A stretch of DNA of 64,000 nucleotides from Stenotrophomonas mori (GTDB lineage Bacteria; Pseudomonadota; Gammaproteobacteria; Xanthomonadales; Xanthomonadaceae): positions 68,752 through 132,751 of the forward strand of contig NZ_JAIKTS010000004.1 in NCBI RefSeq assembly GCF_023556335.1, given 5' to 3'. Below are positions 19,095-28,706 of this stretch, one piece after another (position 1 is the first letter of the stretch; each line of letters starts with the position of its first letter). The notes beneath the pieces were generated by a model. It did no database searches. It worked only from the letters and a program-made list of their open reading frames with translations, and was not told the origin of the DNA. Both the position numbers and the translations under genes were made by a program.

Positions 19095-20180
19095 TCAGGA
19101 CGGCTGCTGCTGCAGGTAGACCCGCGGCGTGCGCTTGAGGCTGCACGGCAGCCGGTAGGCGCTGGTGTTGCAGCGTGGCGCCAGCTCGGACAGGGTCGGC
19201 GAGTCTCCCCACAGCTGGACCAGGCTGCCCACGCCGGCACGCGGATGGTCGGTGAGGTCCACGGTGAGCATGTCCATCGACACCCGGCCGATCAGCGCAC
19301 CGTCCACGCCGTCGATCAGCACCGGCGTGCCGTTCGGGGCGAACTGCGGGTAGCCATCGGCATAGCCCATGGCCACCACGCCGACCCGCGTCGGCCGCGG
19401 TGCGACGAACCGCGCGCCATAGCCCAGCGGTTCGCCGGTGGCGATCTCGCGCACCGCGATCACCCGCGACTGCAGGGTCATCACCGGACGCAGCTCGCCG
19501 GCATGGGGACCGGCCTGCGGATACAGCGGATCGGCGCCGTAGAGCATCAGCCCCGGCCGTACCCAGTCGCTGCGCAGCTGTGGCCAGCCCAGCAGTGCCG
19601 GTGAATTGCACAGGCTGGTCTCGCCCTCCAGGCCCGCGATGGCGCGCTCGAACATCGCCAACTGCTCCAGCGTGCGCGGGCTGTCCAGTTCGTCGGCGCG
19701 CGCCAGGTGGCTCATCAGCACCATCGGTGCAACCTGCGGCAACGCCGACAGCCGCGCATGGGCCGCACGGAACTCCTCCAGGGTCAGGCCCAGGCGGTGC
19801 ATGCCGCTGTCCAGCTTCAACCACAGCTGCAGCGGCGCGGCGCTCACGAACGCCGCGATGGCCTCCACCTGCCAGGGCGAGGCCACCGCGGTCCACAGAT
19901 CGTGCTCGACGATCAGCGGCAGCTCGGCGGCATCGAAGAAGCCCTCCAGCAGCAGGATCGGCCGGGTGATGCCGGCGCGGCGCAGCTCCAGCGCTTCCTC
20001 GATGCAGGCCACGCCGAACCCGTCGGCGTCCTGCTCCAGCGCGCGCGCGCAGGCGACCGCGCCATGCCCGTAGGCATCGGCCTTGATCACCGCCAGCGCC
20101 TTGCCGCCGCCCAACTTCCGCGCCAGCCGGTAGTTGTGGCGCAGCGCCTCCAGGTCGATCAGTGCCTGTGCCGGGCGCAT
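19095..20180 (-). CDS. alr: Alanine racemase
   Basis: PLP-dependent interconversion of L- and D-alanine. The 361-residue protein carries the PLP-binding lysine in [11 protein letters not shown] (lysine 33), the loop containing the catalytic tyrosine (YGARF, about residue 255), [10 protein letters not shown] and [11 protein letters not shown]. Its ATG shares one base with the dadA stop (TGATG), so it is coupled to dadA. This pairing points to the catabolic DadX role (L-Ala to D-Ala for oxidation), although the same enzyme could also supply the cell wall. Confidence 0.93.
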   Translation of the reverse strand: MRPAQALIDLEALRHNYRLARKLGGGKALAVIKADAYGHGAVACARALEQDADGFGVACIEEALELRRAGITRPILLLEGFFDAAELPLIVEHDLWTAVASPWQVEAIAAFVSAAPLQLWLKLDSGMHRLGLTLEEFRAAHARLSALPQVAPMVLMSHLARADELDSPRTLEQLAMFERAIAGLEGETSLCNSPALLGWPQLRSDWVRPGLMLYGADPLYPQAGPHAGELRPVMTLQSRVIAVREIATGEPLGYGARFVAPRPTRVGVVAMGYADGYPQFAPNGTPVLIDGVDGALIGRVSMDMLTVDLTDHPRAGVGSLVQLWGDSPTLSELAPRCNTSAYRLPCSLKRTPRVYLQQQPS

Positions 20181-21448
20181 CAGCGCACCCCGCTGCCGCC
20201 GTAGCGGAAGATGTCCAGGCCCTCGCTGCTGATCTGCGGCGTCCTGCCGTCGATCAGGTCGGCCAGGTAGCGGCCGGACCCGGCGGCCATGGTCCAGCCC
20301 AGGGTCCCATGGCCGGTGTTGAGGAACAGGTTGCGGCAGGGCGTGGCACCGATGACCGGCGTGCCGTCCGGCGTGGCCGGGCGCAGGCCGGCCCAGAACT
20401 CGGCGCGCGACAGGTCGCCGCCCTGCGGGAACAGGTCGTTGACCACTTTCTCCAGCGTCACCCGGCGGCGCGGGTCCAGCGACAGGTCGTAGCCGGTCAC
20501 CTCGGCCATGCCGCCGACCCGGATGCGGTCCTCGAAGCGGGTCACCGCCACCTTGTAGCTCTCGTCCAGGATGGTCGAGGTCGGCGCCATCGCCGCATCG
20601 GTGATCGGCAGGGTCAGCGAATACCCCTTGAGCGGGTACACCGGCAGGCGCATGCCCAGCGGTGCCAGCAAGCGCGAGGAATGGCTGCCCAGGGCCACCA
20701 CGTAGCGGTCGGCGGTCTCCACCGTGTCGCCGATGCGCACCCCGGTGATGCGGTCGCCGTCGCGCTGCAGCCCGGTCACGGTCTGCCCGAAGCGGAACTC
20801 GACACCGGCCGCGGCCGCCAGGGCCGCCAGCTTGCGGGTGAACAGCTGGCAGTCGCCGGTCTGGTCTTCCGGCAGCCGCAGGGCCCCGACCAGGCTGTCG
20901 GCCTTGCTCGCCAGCGCCGGCTCCACCCGCACGATGCCCTGGCGGTCCAGCACTTCGTAGGGCACGCCGTACTGCCGCAGCACCTCGATGTCCTGGGCCG
21001 CGGCATCGAGCTGCTGCTGGGTCCGGAACAGCTGGGTGGTGCCCAGGCGGCGGCCTTCGTAGTCGATGCCGGTGGCCGCGCGCAGCTCGTTGATGCAGTC
21101 GCGGCTGTAGTCGGACATCCGCACCATGCGCGCCTTGTTGACCGCGTAGCGGCCGGCGGTGCAGTTGCGCAGCATCTGCCACAGCCAGCGGTACTGGGCC
21201 AGGTCGGCGGTGGGGCGGATCGCCAGCGGCGCATGTTCCTGGAACAGCCACTTGACCGCCTTCAGCGGCACGCCCGGCGCCGCCCACGGCGAGGTGTACC
21301 CGAAGGACAGCTGGCCGGCGTTGGCGAAACTGGTCTCCAGCGCGGGACCCGGCTCGCGGTCCACGACCGTCACCTCATGCCCTGCCTGTCGCAGGTACCA
21401 GGCACTGGTCGTGCCGATCACACCACTGCCGAGTATCAGAACCCGCAT
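20180..21448 (-). CDS. dadA: D-amino acid dehydrogenase small subunit DadA
   Basis: FAD-dependent, membrane-associated oxidation of D-amino acids, mainly D-alanine, to 2-oxo acids with electrons passed to the respiratory chain. The 422-residue protein has the N-terminal dinucleotide motif [17 protein letters not shown], the DadA hallmark [18 protein letters not shown], and the C-terminal FAD motif [21 protein letters not shown] precedes ATG 21448. It is first in the dadA-alr operon, divergent from an Lrp-type gene across a 199-nt region. Confidence 0.95.
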   Translation of the reverse strand: MRVLILGSGVIGTTSAWYLRQAGHEVTVVDREPGPALETSFANAGQLSFGYTSPWAAPGVPLKAVKWLFQEHAPLAIRPTADLAQYRWLWQMLRNCTAGRYAVNKARMVRMSDYSRDCINELRAATGIDYEGRRLGTTQLFRTQQQLDAAAQDIEVLRQYGVPYEVLDRQGIVRVEPALASKADSLVGALRLPEDQTGDCQLFTRKLAALAAAAGVEFRFGQTVTGLQRDGDRITGVRIGDTVETADRYVVALGSHSSRLLAPLGMRLPVYPLKGYSLTLPITDAAMAPTSTILDESYKVAVTRFEDRIRVGGMAEVTGYDLSLDPRRRVTLEKVVNDLFPQGGDLSRAEFWAGLRPATPDGTPVIGATPCRNLFLNTGHGTLGWTMAAGSGRYLADLIDGRTPQISSEGLDIFRYGGSGVR

Positions 21449-21558
21449 CGTCTACTCCCCGAACCGGCCCGCCGACGGTCCGTGCGCAGCAGGCGCATCG
21501 GCAGGCTTGGACTGCATCAATTCCCTGCCCTTCTCCGGGCAGGCACCATGAACGATGC

Positions 21559-21614
21559 AGTATATTCGGTTAATGCCAGTGCTTTTACCTTTATTGTCCG
21601 GCAAAACAGGGTAA
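21559..21614. promoter_or_regulatory. dadA/Lrp divergent control region: -10 element and inverted repeat
   Basis: On the minus strand TATACT (21559-21564) is a good -10 for dadA. Next to it, TTACC (21585-21589) and GGTAA (21610-21614) bound a 30-bp imperfect inverted repeat centred on CCGG, within an AT-rich stretch that stands out from its surroundings. Lrp-family regulators bind such degenerate AT-rich palindromes, so this is a candidate operator for the adjacent regulator acting on both genes. The assignment is inference. Confidence 0.5.
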
Positions 21615-21647
21615 TCTCTCATGTCCTTCACATAACGCCAGAGTGCC

Positions 21648-22127
21648 ATGGCCGCCCGCAGCCGCGAACTGGACAAGATCGACCGCAAGATCCTGCGCGT
21701 CCTGCAGTCCGAGGGGCGCATCTCCTTCACCGAGCTGGGCGAGCGCATCGGCCTGTCCACCACGCCCTGCACCGAGCGCGTGCGCCGGCTGGAGCGCGAG
21801 GGGGTGATCACCGGCTACTACGCGCGGCTCGACCCGCACTACGTGAAGGCCGGGCTGCTGGTGTTCGTGGAGATCAGCCTGGCCTACAAGTCCGGGGACA
21901 TCTTCGAGGAGTTCCGGCGCGCGGCGGTCAAGCTGCCCAATGTCCTGGAATGCCACCTGGTGTCGGGCGACTTCGACTACCTGCTCAAGGCCCGCATCAG
22001 CGAGATGGCCTCCTACCGCAAGCTGCTCGGCAGCACCCTGCTGAGCCTGCCGCATGTGCGCGAGTCCAAGAGCTACATCGTGATGGAAGAGGTCAAGGAG
22101 ACCCTGTACCTGCCCATCGCCGAGTAG
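21648..22127 (+). CDS. Lrp/AsnC family transcriptional regulator
   Basis: A 159-residue regulator with an N-terminal winged helix-turn-helix (about 5-65; LDKIDRKILRVLQSEGRISFTELGERIGLS) and a C-terminal RAM/ligand domain (about 70-150) including VLECHLVSGDFDYLLKAR. Divergent from dadA-alr, it most likely acts as their alanine- or leucine-responsive regulator, as Lrp/DadR proteins do in Pseudomonas and E. coli. The ATG at 21648 gives the usual N-terminus. Confidence 0.92.
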   Translation: MAARSRELDKIDRKILRVLQSEGRISFTELGERIGLSTTPCTERVRRLEREGVITGYYARLDPHYVKAGLLVFVEISLAYKSGDIFEEFRRAAVKLPNVLECHLVSGDFDYLLKARISEMASYRKLLGSTLLSLPHVRESKSYIVMEEVKETLYLPIAE

Positions 22128-22243
22128 CCGTGCCGCACGGCGCCATGTCGCGGCTTTCGGGCAATGCCCGTGTCGCGCGGCCAGGCGCTGCGCAGGAGCC
22201 TTGCAGGCGGGGCCCTGCCGTGCAGGACCCGGCGCCGCGCGGT

Positions 22244-22621
22244 TCAGCGGGTGCCGGCCGGCGGTGGCACCACCTGCTGGCCGACCCCCTTGGGCACCGT
22301 GTCGTAATAGCGGTTGGTACGCGTATCCAGCACGCGGCCCGGGCTGGTCTGCCGCAGGTACGGTGCCGGCTGGCCCTTGCTGTCGTAGATCGGCCGCGCC
22401 GGGGGCGGCGGCACGGCCGGCTTCGGCTTGCCGGCCGGCGGCGGTGCCGCCGGACGCGCATCCTCCCGCCGTGATTCACGCGGGGCGGCCGACGACGGCG
22501 GCGGCTCCGGCAATGCCACCGGACGCGTCGCGGTCGGCGCGGACGGCGGCCTCAACTGCGCCTGTGCGGACGCCGGCACGGCCATCAGCACCGCCAACAG
22601 CGCATATCCCGTCCAGTTCAT
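22244..22621 (-). CDS. Proline-rich secreted hypothetical protein
   Basis: A 125-residue protein with a Sec signal peptide ([21 protein letters not shown]). The mature chain has a low-complexity middle rich in Pro and Ala and a more ordered C-terminus containing [21 protein letters not shown] do not recognise a named family. GGAG lies six bases before the ATG. Proline-rich periplasmic linkers of this type often span the envelope, but its role is unknown. Confidence 0.7.
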   Translation of the reverse strand: MNWTGYALLAVLMAVPASAQAQLRPPSAPTATRPVALPEPPPSSAAPRESRREDARPAAPPPAGKPKPAVPPPPARPIYDSKGQPAPYLRQTSPGRVLDTRTNRYYDTVPKGVGQQVVPPPAGTR

Positions 22622-22729
22622 CCGCGTCTCCTTTTCGCCCGTTGCCCACTTGTGTGCCGCCATGAAGGCGGCCTTGGACCGGCCGCCGCCCGACCCTACC
22701 ATTGGTATCCGTCCCAAGGATGCCGTGCC

Positions 22730-23197
22730 ATGACCGCCTTCGACCTGACTCCCCCCGACAGCGCCCAGCGCGCGGCCCTGGTGGCCGGCCTCAGCAGCGA
22801 GGAGCAGCGCGTCCTGCTGCACCATGGCACCGAGGCGCCGTTCTGCGGCGTGTTCCTGGACAACAAGCGCGAGGGCGTCTATGGCTGCCGGCTGTGCGGC
22901 CTGCCGCTGTTCCGCTCCAGCGCCAAATTCGACTCCGGCACCGGCTGGCCCAGCTTCTTCGCGCCGTTCGATCCCGCGCATGTCGGCCGCGTGCACGATG
23001 CCAGCCACGGCATGGTGCGCACCGAGATCGTCTGCGCGCGCTGCGGCAGCCATCTCGGCCACGTGTTCCCGGACGGGCCGCCACCGACCGGCGAACGGCA
23101 CTGCCTGAACTCGGTCTCGCTGCGGTTCGTCGAGCAGGGGGCCGCATGGCCGGACCCGTTGCGGCGCGGCGGCGCCGAGAGCGCGCGCGCCGGCTGA
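22730..23197 (+). CDS. msrB: Peptide-methionine (R)-S-oxide reductase MsrB
   Basis: Repairs oxidised methionine (R-sulfoxide) in proteins. The 155-residue protein has the zinc cysteines Cys53/Cys56 (CRLC) and Cys102/Cys105 (CARC), the [11 protein letters not shown] substrate loop and the catalytic Cys125 in [11 protein letters not shown]. The second cysteine that often resolves the disulfide may be Cys39 in PFCGVF; this is inference. No signal peptide, so it is cytosolic. Confidence 0.93.
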   Translation: MTAFDLTPPDSAQRAALVAGLSSEEQRVLLHHGTEAPFCGVFLDNKREGVYGCRLCGLPLFRSSAKFDSGTGWPSFFAPFDPAHVGRVHDASHGMVRTEIVCARCGSHLGHVFPDGPPPTGERHCLNSVSLRFVEQGAAWPDPLRRGGAESARAG

Positions 23198-23325
23198 GCG
23201 GGCCGCCGCGGGGCCCGTGTATCCGCGTCCCCGCAGCACGTCCCCGGCCATGCCGGCGGCGCCCGTGCCGCGCCCGCCGGGACAGGCGCCTACAATGGCG
23301 GCCGTTTCCCTTTTGCCGGATGACC

Positions 23326-23832
23326 ATGTCCAAGCAGTCCAAAGCCAAGCGCGACAAGCGCAAGAAGCAGGCCCCGCGCCGTCCGTTCGCCCGCCTGAAC
23401 GCCCAGCAGCCGGTCCAGAACCATGCCGCGCTGGTCAACGAGGAAGGCCAGGTGGTGGCCGCCATCGGCCTGCAGGGCAGCGAATGGCTGCTGGCCATCG
23501 GCGGCCAGACCATGGGCAACGCCGACAACCCGGTGCCGATGCTGGCCATGCTCAAGCACCTGGCCAACGTGCAGGAGAAGGAAGGCCGCAAGGTCACCCT
23601 GGAGTACTCGGCGGCCCTGCAGCAGATGATCGACGACCTGGCGGCCGACGAAGGCCAGACCGCCGACGACTACCTGGCCGGCCTGGTGTCCGAGTTCGAA
23701 GGCGCCGAAGACGCTGACGGTACCGGCGAGGTGCGGGACGCCGACGGCGCTCCGGCCGATGCCGATGCCGATGCCGACCCTGCTGCGCCGGCACCGGACA
23801 CCGCGGCCGACGACGGCGCCCCCAGGGCCTGA
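23326..23832 (+). CDS. Hypothetical protein with basic N-terminus and acidic repeat tail
   Basis: A 168-residue protein with three parts: a lysine/arginine-rich start (SKQSKAKRDKRKKQAPRRP), a folded middle (about 20-125) with QVVAAIGLQGSEWLLAIGGQ, and an Asp/Ala-rich tail. The tail is encoded in part by a GCCGAT hexamer repeat at 23756-23778. I do not recognise the family; such proteins occur in xanthomonads. The start at 23326 has GGA five bases upstream; ATG 23320 is two codons earlier. The strongly charged ends suggest binding to nucleic acid or ribosomes, but this is speculative. Confidence 0.75.
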   Translation: MSKQSKAKRDKRKKQAPRRPFARLNAQQPVQNHAALVNEEGQVVAAIGLQGSEWLLAIGGQTMGNADNPVPMLAMLKHLANVQEKEGRKVTLEYSAALQQMIDDLAADEGQTADDYLAGLVSEFEGAEDADGTGEVRDADGAPADADADADPAAPAPDTAADDGAPRA

Positions 23833-23845
23833 GCCCCGGACGGCC

Positions 23846-24121
23846 GTGGCGGTGTATGTCGACGATGCGGTGCATCCCTGGCGCGGCGAGCGCTGGGCGC
23901 ACCTGATGGCCGACACCCTGCCCGAGCTGCATGCCATGGCGCAGCAGCTCGGGATACCGCGGCGTGCGTTCCAGAACCGTCCCAGCGGCGCGCATTACGA
24001 CGTGCCGGCGGCGCTGCGCGCGCAGGCCATCGCCCTGGGCGCGCGGCCGATCTCCCGGCACGTCGACCGTGCCCAGGTGCGCCGGGTGATCGCCAACGCC
24101 CGCGCCCAGTACCAAGCCTAG
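23846..24121 (+). CDS. DUF4031 family protein
   Basis: A 91-residue protein starting at GTG 23846, 13 nt after the preceding gene. It contains the DUF4031 pattern: AVYVDDAVHPWRGERWAHL at the N-terminus, HAMAQQLGIPRRAFQ in the middle and AHYDVPAALRAQAIALGA near the end. Family members are short and uncharacterised; conserved aspartates and histidines hint at a metal or nucleotide site. It probably shares a transcript with the gene before it. Confidence 0.8.
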   Translation: MAVYVDDAVHPWRGERWAHLMADTLPELHAMAQQLGIPRRAFQNRPSGAHYDVPAALRAQAIALGARPISRHVDRAQVRRVIANARAQYQA

Positions 24122-24145
24122 CCGCGGCCCGGGGGTGCCGCGGCT
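24120..24145. terminator. Hairpin after the DUF4031 gene
   Basis: AGCCGCGGC and GCCGCGGCT form a perfect 9-bp stem with an 8-nt loop that begins within the stop codon. There is no U tract. It lies between convergent genes. Confidence 0.45.
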
Positions 24146-24215
24146 GTGGCCGATCCGCCGCAGCCGCCGGCGACACCCGGGGGCGGCACGCCTCCCGCAC
24201 CCGCGGGTAAGGGGA

Positions 24216-24758
24216 TCAGAAAGCGTCGCTGCCCGGGCGCACTTCCACGCCCAGCAGCGAGCACAACGCCAGCATCGCCTCGTCGTCGCGGCTGAGCGCG
24301 ATCCAGCCCGCATGGCTGCCGCCGCCGGTATTCCAGGCCCAGAGCGAATAGCCGTGCTCGCGCAGGCGGTCGTAGGCGGTGCCCATCAGCGTGGCCACGT
24401 CCAGGTCCGCGGTGAAGTCCTCGTCGTCCAGGTCCCCGCCCCAGTCGATGGCCAGGTTCCAGCGCGCGGCCAGCTCATCGAGCGCGGCCACGAACGACTC
24501 CACGTCCGCCGCGTCCACGTGGAACCCCGCCCGCCAGTCGATGGCGTCCTTGAGGTCCCACAGCCAGGCCTCGCCGGCGCCGTCCTCTTCGGCACCGGCG
24601 CGCGCCTCGCGCCAGGCATCGAACTGCTGCAGCGCCGCGTCCTCGTCGCCCGGGTTGATCAGCCAGAGCAGGTTCCACACCCGTGCGGGGTGGTCGTCGC
24701 CGTCGAACTCCGGCACACGTTCGTCGGAATCCTCGTAATCGGCGCTGTTGTCGGGCAC
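24216..24758 (-). CDS. Acidic hypothetical protein (possibly DUF6630-like)
   Basis: A 180-residue acidic soluble protein starting at GTG 24758, which has GGAGAAG six bases upstream. Recognisable blocks are VWNLLWLINPGDEDAALQQF near the start, a tryptophan-rich WLWDLKDAIDWRAGFHVD segment, and AWNTGGGSHAGWIALSRDDE near the end. I am not certain of the family; the pattern recalls DUF6630. No signal or membrane segment is visible. It is divergent from the DUF3297 gene. Confidence 0.75.
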   Translation of the reverse strand: MPDNSADYEDSDERVPEFDGDDHPARVWNLLWLINPGDEDAALQQFDAWREARAGAEEDGAGEAWLWDLKDAIDWRAGFHVDAADVESFVAALDELAARWNLAIDWGGDLDDEDFTADLDVATLMGTAYDRLREHGYSLWAWNTGGGSHAGWIALSRDDEAMLALCSLLGVEVRPGSDAF

Positions 24759-24886
24759 GGACGTCTTCTCCACGGGGCGATGAGCCGCATTCTGCCGGCG
24801 GGCGCGGCGCAGCGGAAGGCGGCGGCCGCACCGGTTATCCTTTCCGGCTGCGAAGAAGGCTCTTCCGGCCTTCACCCTCGGACGAC

Positions 24887-25123
24887 ATGAGCGACACCCC
24901 TCCCGACCGCCTGGCGGTCAATCCCGGCAGCCCCTTCCACGATCCGGCCGCGCTCGAGCGTGGCGTCGGGGTGCGCTTCAACGGCATCGAGCGCGACGAC
25001 GTGGAGGAATACTCGGTCAGCGAAGGCTGGATCCGGGTGCAGGCCGGCAAGGCCCGCGACCGCCGCGGCAATCCGATGACCCTGAAGATCGCCGGCGCGG
25101 TCGAACCGTATTTCCTCGGCTGA
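24887..25123 (+). CDS. DUF3297 family protein
   Basis: A 78-residue protein with the DUF3297 pattern: LAVNPGSPFHDPAALERGVG, FNGIERDDVEEYSVSEGWIR and MTLKIAGAVEPYFLG at the C-terminus, a length typical of the family. Function unknown. Its stop lies 39 nt from the convergent antiporter gene, and a GC-rich stem (25135-25142 pairing with 25156-25163) fills that gap. Confidence 0.85.
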   Translation: MSDTPPDRLAVNPGSPFHDPAALERGVGVRFNGIERDDVEEYSVSEGWIRVQAGKARDRRGNPMTLKIAGAVEPYFLG

Positions 25124-25162
25124 GGCAGTCCCCCGGCGGCGCCGGGCCCGGGCCCGCGCCGC

Positions 25163-26809
25163 CTAGCCGCGCTGCCGGCTTTCCAGCAGGTCCAGGTTGC
25201 GGATCATCCGGCGCGCGATCTCGTCGGACACCTGTCCGCGGCGGGTCAGGCGGAACAGCTCCTCGCGCTCGGCCGTGAGCCCGGCGGCGCGCAGGCTGCG
25301 GTAGGCCTGTTCCATGCGCCGCACCTTCTCCGGATCCTCGTCCGGCCCGAGGCCGCGCTCCAGGTTGCGCTGGTACAACAGGCTGACCCGCGCCGCGGCA
25401 TCGTTGTACAGCTGCACGTTGGAGGTGGGCTGGCCGCTCACCAGCTGCTGCCGCGTCCGCTCCACCGCCGCCAGCGCGGCCCTGGAGGACAGCGTGCGCG
25501 CCAGGTCCTCCTCGCGCCGGCCATCGTCGTCCTTGGGCAGCTCCAGGCCCTTGAGCAGCCGCGGCAGCAGCAGGCTGGCGCTGCAGAGCGAGACCAGGAT
25601 CACCGCCGCGGCGAGGAAGATCACCAGGTCGCGCGCGGGGAACGGCTCGCCGCCGGGCACCATCAGCGGCAGGGTCAGCACGCCGGCCAGGGTGATGGCA
25701 CCGCGCACCCCGGCCACCGACATCGCCAGCACCACCCGCCAGGACGTGGTCGCGGCACGCGCCTCGCCCCGCCAGCGCGCGCGCAGCAGGTTCCAGCGCA
25801 GCGACAGCCAGACCCAGGCCAGCCGCAGCGCCAACAGCACCGCGTTGATCGCCACCACGTACACCAGCAGCCACCACCAGGCGTCGTGGCCGGTGACCGC
25901 GATGGTGTCCGCCGCGCGCTGCACGATGCCGGGCAGCTGCTCGCCCAGCAGCACGAACATGATGCCGTTGAAGCTGAACTGCACGGTGTTCCACACCGCC
26001 GCGCGCTGCACCCGCATGCTGCCGCTGACGCGTCCGGTCAATTCGACATAGCTCATGGTGATGCCGGCGGCGACCGCGGCCAGGATGCCGGAGGCCTTGA
26101 ACTCCTCGGCCAGCAGGTAGGCCGCGAACGGGATCAGCAGGTTGACCAGCAATGCCGCGCCCGGCTCCTCGCCGAACGAACGCCACAGCCAGCGCTGGAA
26201 CGTGGACACCCCCAGGGTCACCGCCACGCCGATGGCCAGCCCGGCGAACGCCAGCCACAGGAAGGTCAGCGACGCCTGTGCCAGGGAGAAGCTGCCGGTC
26301 ATCACCGCCGCCACCGCGAAACGGAAGCAGACCAGGCCGGAGGCATCGTTGAGCAGCGACTCGCCTTCCAGGATGTGCATCAGGCGCTTGGGGATGGGCG
26401 CACGCGAGGCGATGGCGCCGACCGCCACCGGATCGGTCGGCGACACGATCGCCGCCAGCGCGAAGGCCACCGCCAGCGGCATCGCCGGGATCAGCCAGTG
26501 GATCAGCAGGCCGGCACCGACCACGGTGAACACCACCAGGCCGAACGCCAGCTCCAGGATCGCCCCCTTGTCGCGGAACAGCCCCTGCTTGGGGATGCGC
26601 CAACCGTCCAGGAACAGCAGCGGCGGCAGGAACAGCAGGAAGAACATGTCCGGTTCCAGCGCGTGCCCGCGCTTGAAGACACCGGAGATCAGCGCCCCCA
26701 GGCCGATCTGCACCAGCGGCAAGGGCAGCGAGAACGGCAGGATTCTTACCAGGTAGCCGCTGGCGACCACCGCCACCAGCATCGCCAGAACGACTTCGAT
26801 CGTGTGCAT
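25163..26809 (-). CDS. CPA1 family Na+/H+ antiporter
   Basis: Inner-membrane cation/proton exchanger for pH and sodium homeostasis. The 548-residue protein has about 12 membrane helices (residues 1-400) including the CPA1 signatures FFLLFLPPLLFLDG, the ion-binding region AAIVSPTDPVAVGAI and LEGESLLNDASGLV, and a conserved AGVRGAITLAGVLTLPL late helix. A cytoplasmic C-terminal tail of about 130 residues is charged and helical, as in YjcE/NhaP-type proteins. It follows the TIGR00831-like architecture. Ion preference (Na+ or K+) is not predictable. Confidence 0.92.
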   Translation of the reverse strand: MHTIEVVLAMLVAVVASGYLVRILPFSLPLPLVQIGLGALISGVFKRGHALEPDMFFLLFLPPLLFLDGWRIPKQGLFRDKGAILELAFGLVVFTVVGAGLLIHWLIPAMPLAVAFALAAIVSPTDPVAVGAIASRAPIPKRLMHILEGESLLNDASGLVCFRFAVAAVMTGSFSLAQASLTFLWLAFAGLAIGVAVTLGVSTFQRWLWRSFGEEPGAALLVNLLIPFAAYLLAEEFKASGILAAVAAGITMSYVELTGRVSGSMRVQRAAVWNTVQFSFNGIMFVLLGEQLPGIVQRAADTIAVTGHDAWWWLLVYVVAINAVLLALRLAWVWLSLRWNLLRARWRGEARAATTSWRVVLAMSVAGVRGAITLAGVLTLPLMVPGGEPFPARDLVIFLAAAVILVSLCSASLLLPRLLKGLELPKDDDGRREEDLARTLSSRAALAAVERTRQQLVSGQPTSNVQLYNDAAARVSLLYQRNLERGLGPDEDPEKVRRMEQAYRSLRAAGLTAEREELFRLTRRGQVSDEIARRMIRNLDLLESRQRG

Positions 26810-26907
26810 GCTCTTTCCACGAAGTCACCACCACGGCAGCGACGGTTGGAATACCGCCGGAAAAACTACCACAGCGCGCGGCCGTCTCCGGTGAGGAGCC
26901 GCGCGCC

Positions 26908-27699
26908 TCAGGCGGCGCCGTCGAAGCGGTAGAGGTCCATGGCCAGGAAGCCCAGCTCGATGCCGGCTTCGATGCGGCGCGCGCCCAGCCGCTCCGAGCC
27001 GACGGCGCCCATCGCGACATACAGCGGCAGCAGGTGCTCGTCGGTCGGATGCGCCTGGGCGGCGAACGGCGCCTGCCGGCGATAGTCGAACAGCGCCGGG
27101 AGGTCATCGGCGGCAAGCCGCGCCTCCACCCAGCCGGTGAAGGGGCGCACGTACGGAGCTTCCGCGCCCGGTGGGTAGCCGCGCTGCTCGTGCAGATTGT
27201 GGGTGAGGCTGCCGGAGCCGATGACCAGCACGCCCCGGGCCCGCAACGGTGCCAGCGCACGCCCCAGCGCGAACTGGTGGACGGGGCCGAGCCGCGGCTG
27301 GATCGACAGCTGCAGCACCGGGACGTCGGCCCGGGGATACAGATAGCGCAGCGGCACCCACGCACCGTGGTCCAGGCCGCGCTGCGGATCGAGGGTGGCC
27401 GGCAGGCCGGCAGCGGCCAGGTGCGCAGCGACTTCTTCGGCGAGCGCCGGCGCACCCGGCGCCGGGTAGTGCAGCCGGTACAGCGCGTCCGGGAACCCGG
27501 TGAAGTCGTGCAGGGTCTCCGGCACCGGCGCGGCCGATACCCGCGGCGCCGGCGCCAGCCAGTGCGCGGAGGCCACCACGATGGCCCGCGGGCGCGGCAA
27601 CGCCGCGGCCAGCTCCGCCAGCCGCGCGCCCACCGCGCCGGGCTGCAGCGCGGTCATCGGCGATCCATGGGACAGGTACAGCGACGGCATGAGCGGCAT
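26908..27699 (-). CDS. ygiD: Extradiol ring-cleavage dioxygenase, YgiD/4,5-DOPA dioxygenase type
   Basis: LigB-superfamily metal-dependent dioxygenase; plant and bacterial homologues cleave DOPA, but the natural bacterial substrate is unclear. The 263-residue protein keeps the metal-binding and catalytic histidines in YLSHGSPM, ASAHW, GLDHGAWVPL and SGSLTHNLHE. I chose ATG 27699 because GGAG sits six bases upstream; the in-frame GTG at 27711 would cover that site. It is divergent from the LysR regulator, which may control it. Confidence 0.9.
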   Translation of the reverse strand: MPLMPSLYLSHGSPMTALQPGAVGARLAELAAALPRPRAIVVASAHWLAPAPRVSAAPVPETLHDFTGFPDALYRLHYPAPGAPALAEEVAAHLAAAGLPATLDPQRGLDHGAWVPLRYLYPRADVPVLQLSIQPRLGPVHQFALGRALAPLRARGVLVIGSGSLTHNLHEQRGYPPGAEAPYVRPFTGWVEARLAADDLPALFDYRRQAPFAAQAHPTDEHLLPLYVAMGAVGSERLGARRIEAGIELGFLAMDLYRFDGAA

Positions 27700-27800
27700 G
27701 GCGGTCTCCACGCGGATGCGACGGGGAGACTCAGGTTATTGCCGCCGGCGCCTCCGACAAATACCCTCGGATTCAACGTTTTATTGCCGAAGCAGGAACA

Positions 27801-28703
27801 ATGGACACTCTCGATGCCATGCGTGTGTTCGTCGCCGTCGTCGAGCGCAACGGCTTCAGCGCCGCGGCCGAGGCGCTCGAGCTGTCCCCCGCCGCGGTCA
27901 CCCGGCAGATCGCGGCGCTGGAAAAGCGCCTGTCCGCCCGCCTGCTCAACCGCACCACACGGCGGGTGGGCACCACCAGCATCGGGGCCGCCTACTACCA
28001 GCGCTGCGTACAGCTGCTCGCCGAGTTCGATGCGCTGGAAGCCTCGGTCAGCGCGCAGTCGCTGCAACCGTCGGGACGACTGCGGATCAGCGCCCCGGTC
28101 AGCTACGGCATCGCCCGCCTGGCCCCGCTGCTGCCCGGCTACGCCCATGACCATCCGGAGGTCGCGCTGGACCTCTCGCTGTCCGACCGGCAGGTGGACA
28201 TCGTCGAAGAAGGCTTCGACCTGGCCATCCGTATCAGCCGCGCGCCGGCGCCGGCGCTGATCGCACGGCGCCTGGCACAGGCGCGGATCCTGCTGTGCGC
28301 GGCCCCCGCCTACCTGGAGCGGGAAGGCGTCCCGCAGGCACCGGAGCAATTGGCCGCCCACCGCTGCCTGGCCTACAGCTACTGGGCCGGCGGCGACAGC
28401 TGGCAACTGCAGGGCCCGCAGGGGCGGACCGTGGACGTGCCCGTGCAGGCGCACCTGCGCGCCAACAACGGCGACGTGCTGCGCGAGGCCGCGATCGCCG
28501 GCATGGGCATCATCGCCCAGCCCGACTTCATCGTCGCTCCGGCGCTGGCCGCAGGCCGCTTGCGGCCGGACTGGCACCTGCCGCCGGTCGGGATCCATGC
28601 GGTGTACCCCAGCCGCAGCCATCTGGCGCCGAAGGTGCGCAGCTTCATCGACTATCTGGTCCAGCGCCTGGCGGGCGAGGACCCGGCCGCGCCGTCGCGC
28701 TGA
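27801..28703 (+). CDS. LysR family transcriptional regulator
   Basis: A 300-residue regulator with an N-terminal winged helix (MDTLDAMRVFVAVVERNGFS; about 1-60) and a periplasmic-binding-like effector domain (about 90-295). It has the layout of the CrgA/AaeR-like LysR subgroup, with RLLNRTTRRVGTT after the helix-turn-helix. It faces ygiD across 101 nt, the usual LysR-target arrangement. Its stop is only 3 nt from the end of the convergent EAL gene, so any terminator must lie within a coding region. Confidence 0.92.
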   Translation: MDTLDAMRVFVAVVERNGFSAAAEALELSPAAVTRQIAALEKRLSARLLNRTTRRVGTTSIGAAYYQRCVQLLAEFDALEASVSAQSLQPSGRLRISAPVSYGIARLAPLLPGYAHDHPEVALDLSLSDRQVDIVEEGFDLAIRISRAPAPALIARRLAQARILLCAAPAYLEREGVPQAPEQLAAHRCLAYSYWAGGDSWQLQGPQGRTVDVPVQAHLRANNGDVLREAAIAGMGIIAQPDFIVAPALAAGRLRPDWHLPPVGIHAVYPSRSHLAPKVRSFIDYLVQRLAGEDPAAPSR

Positions 28704-28706
28704 GCG

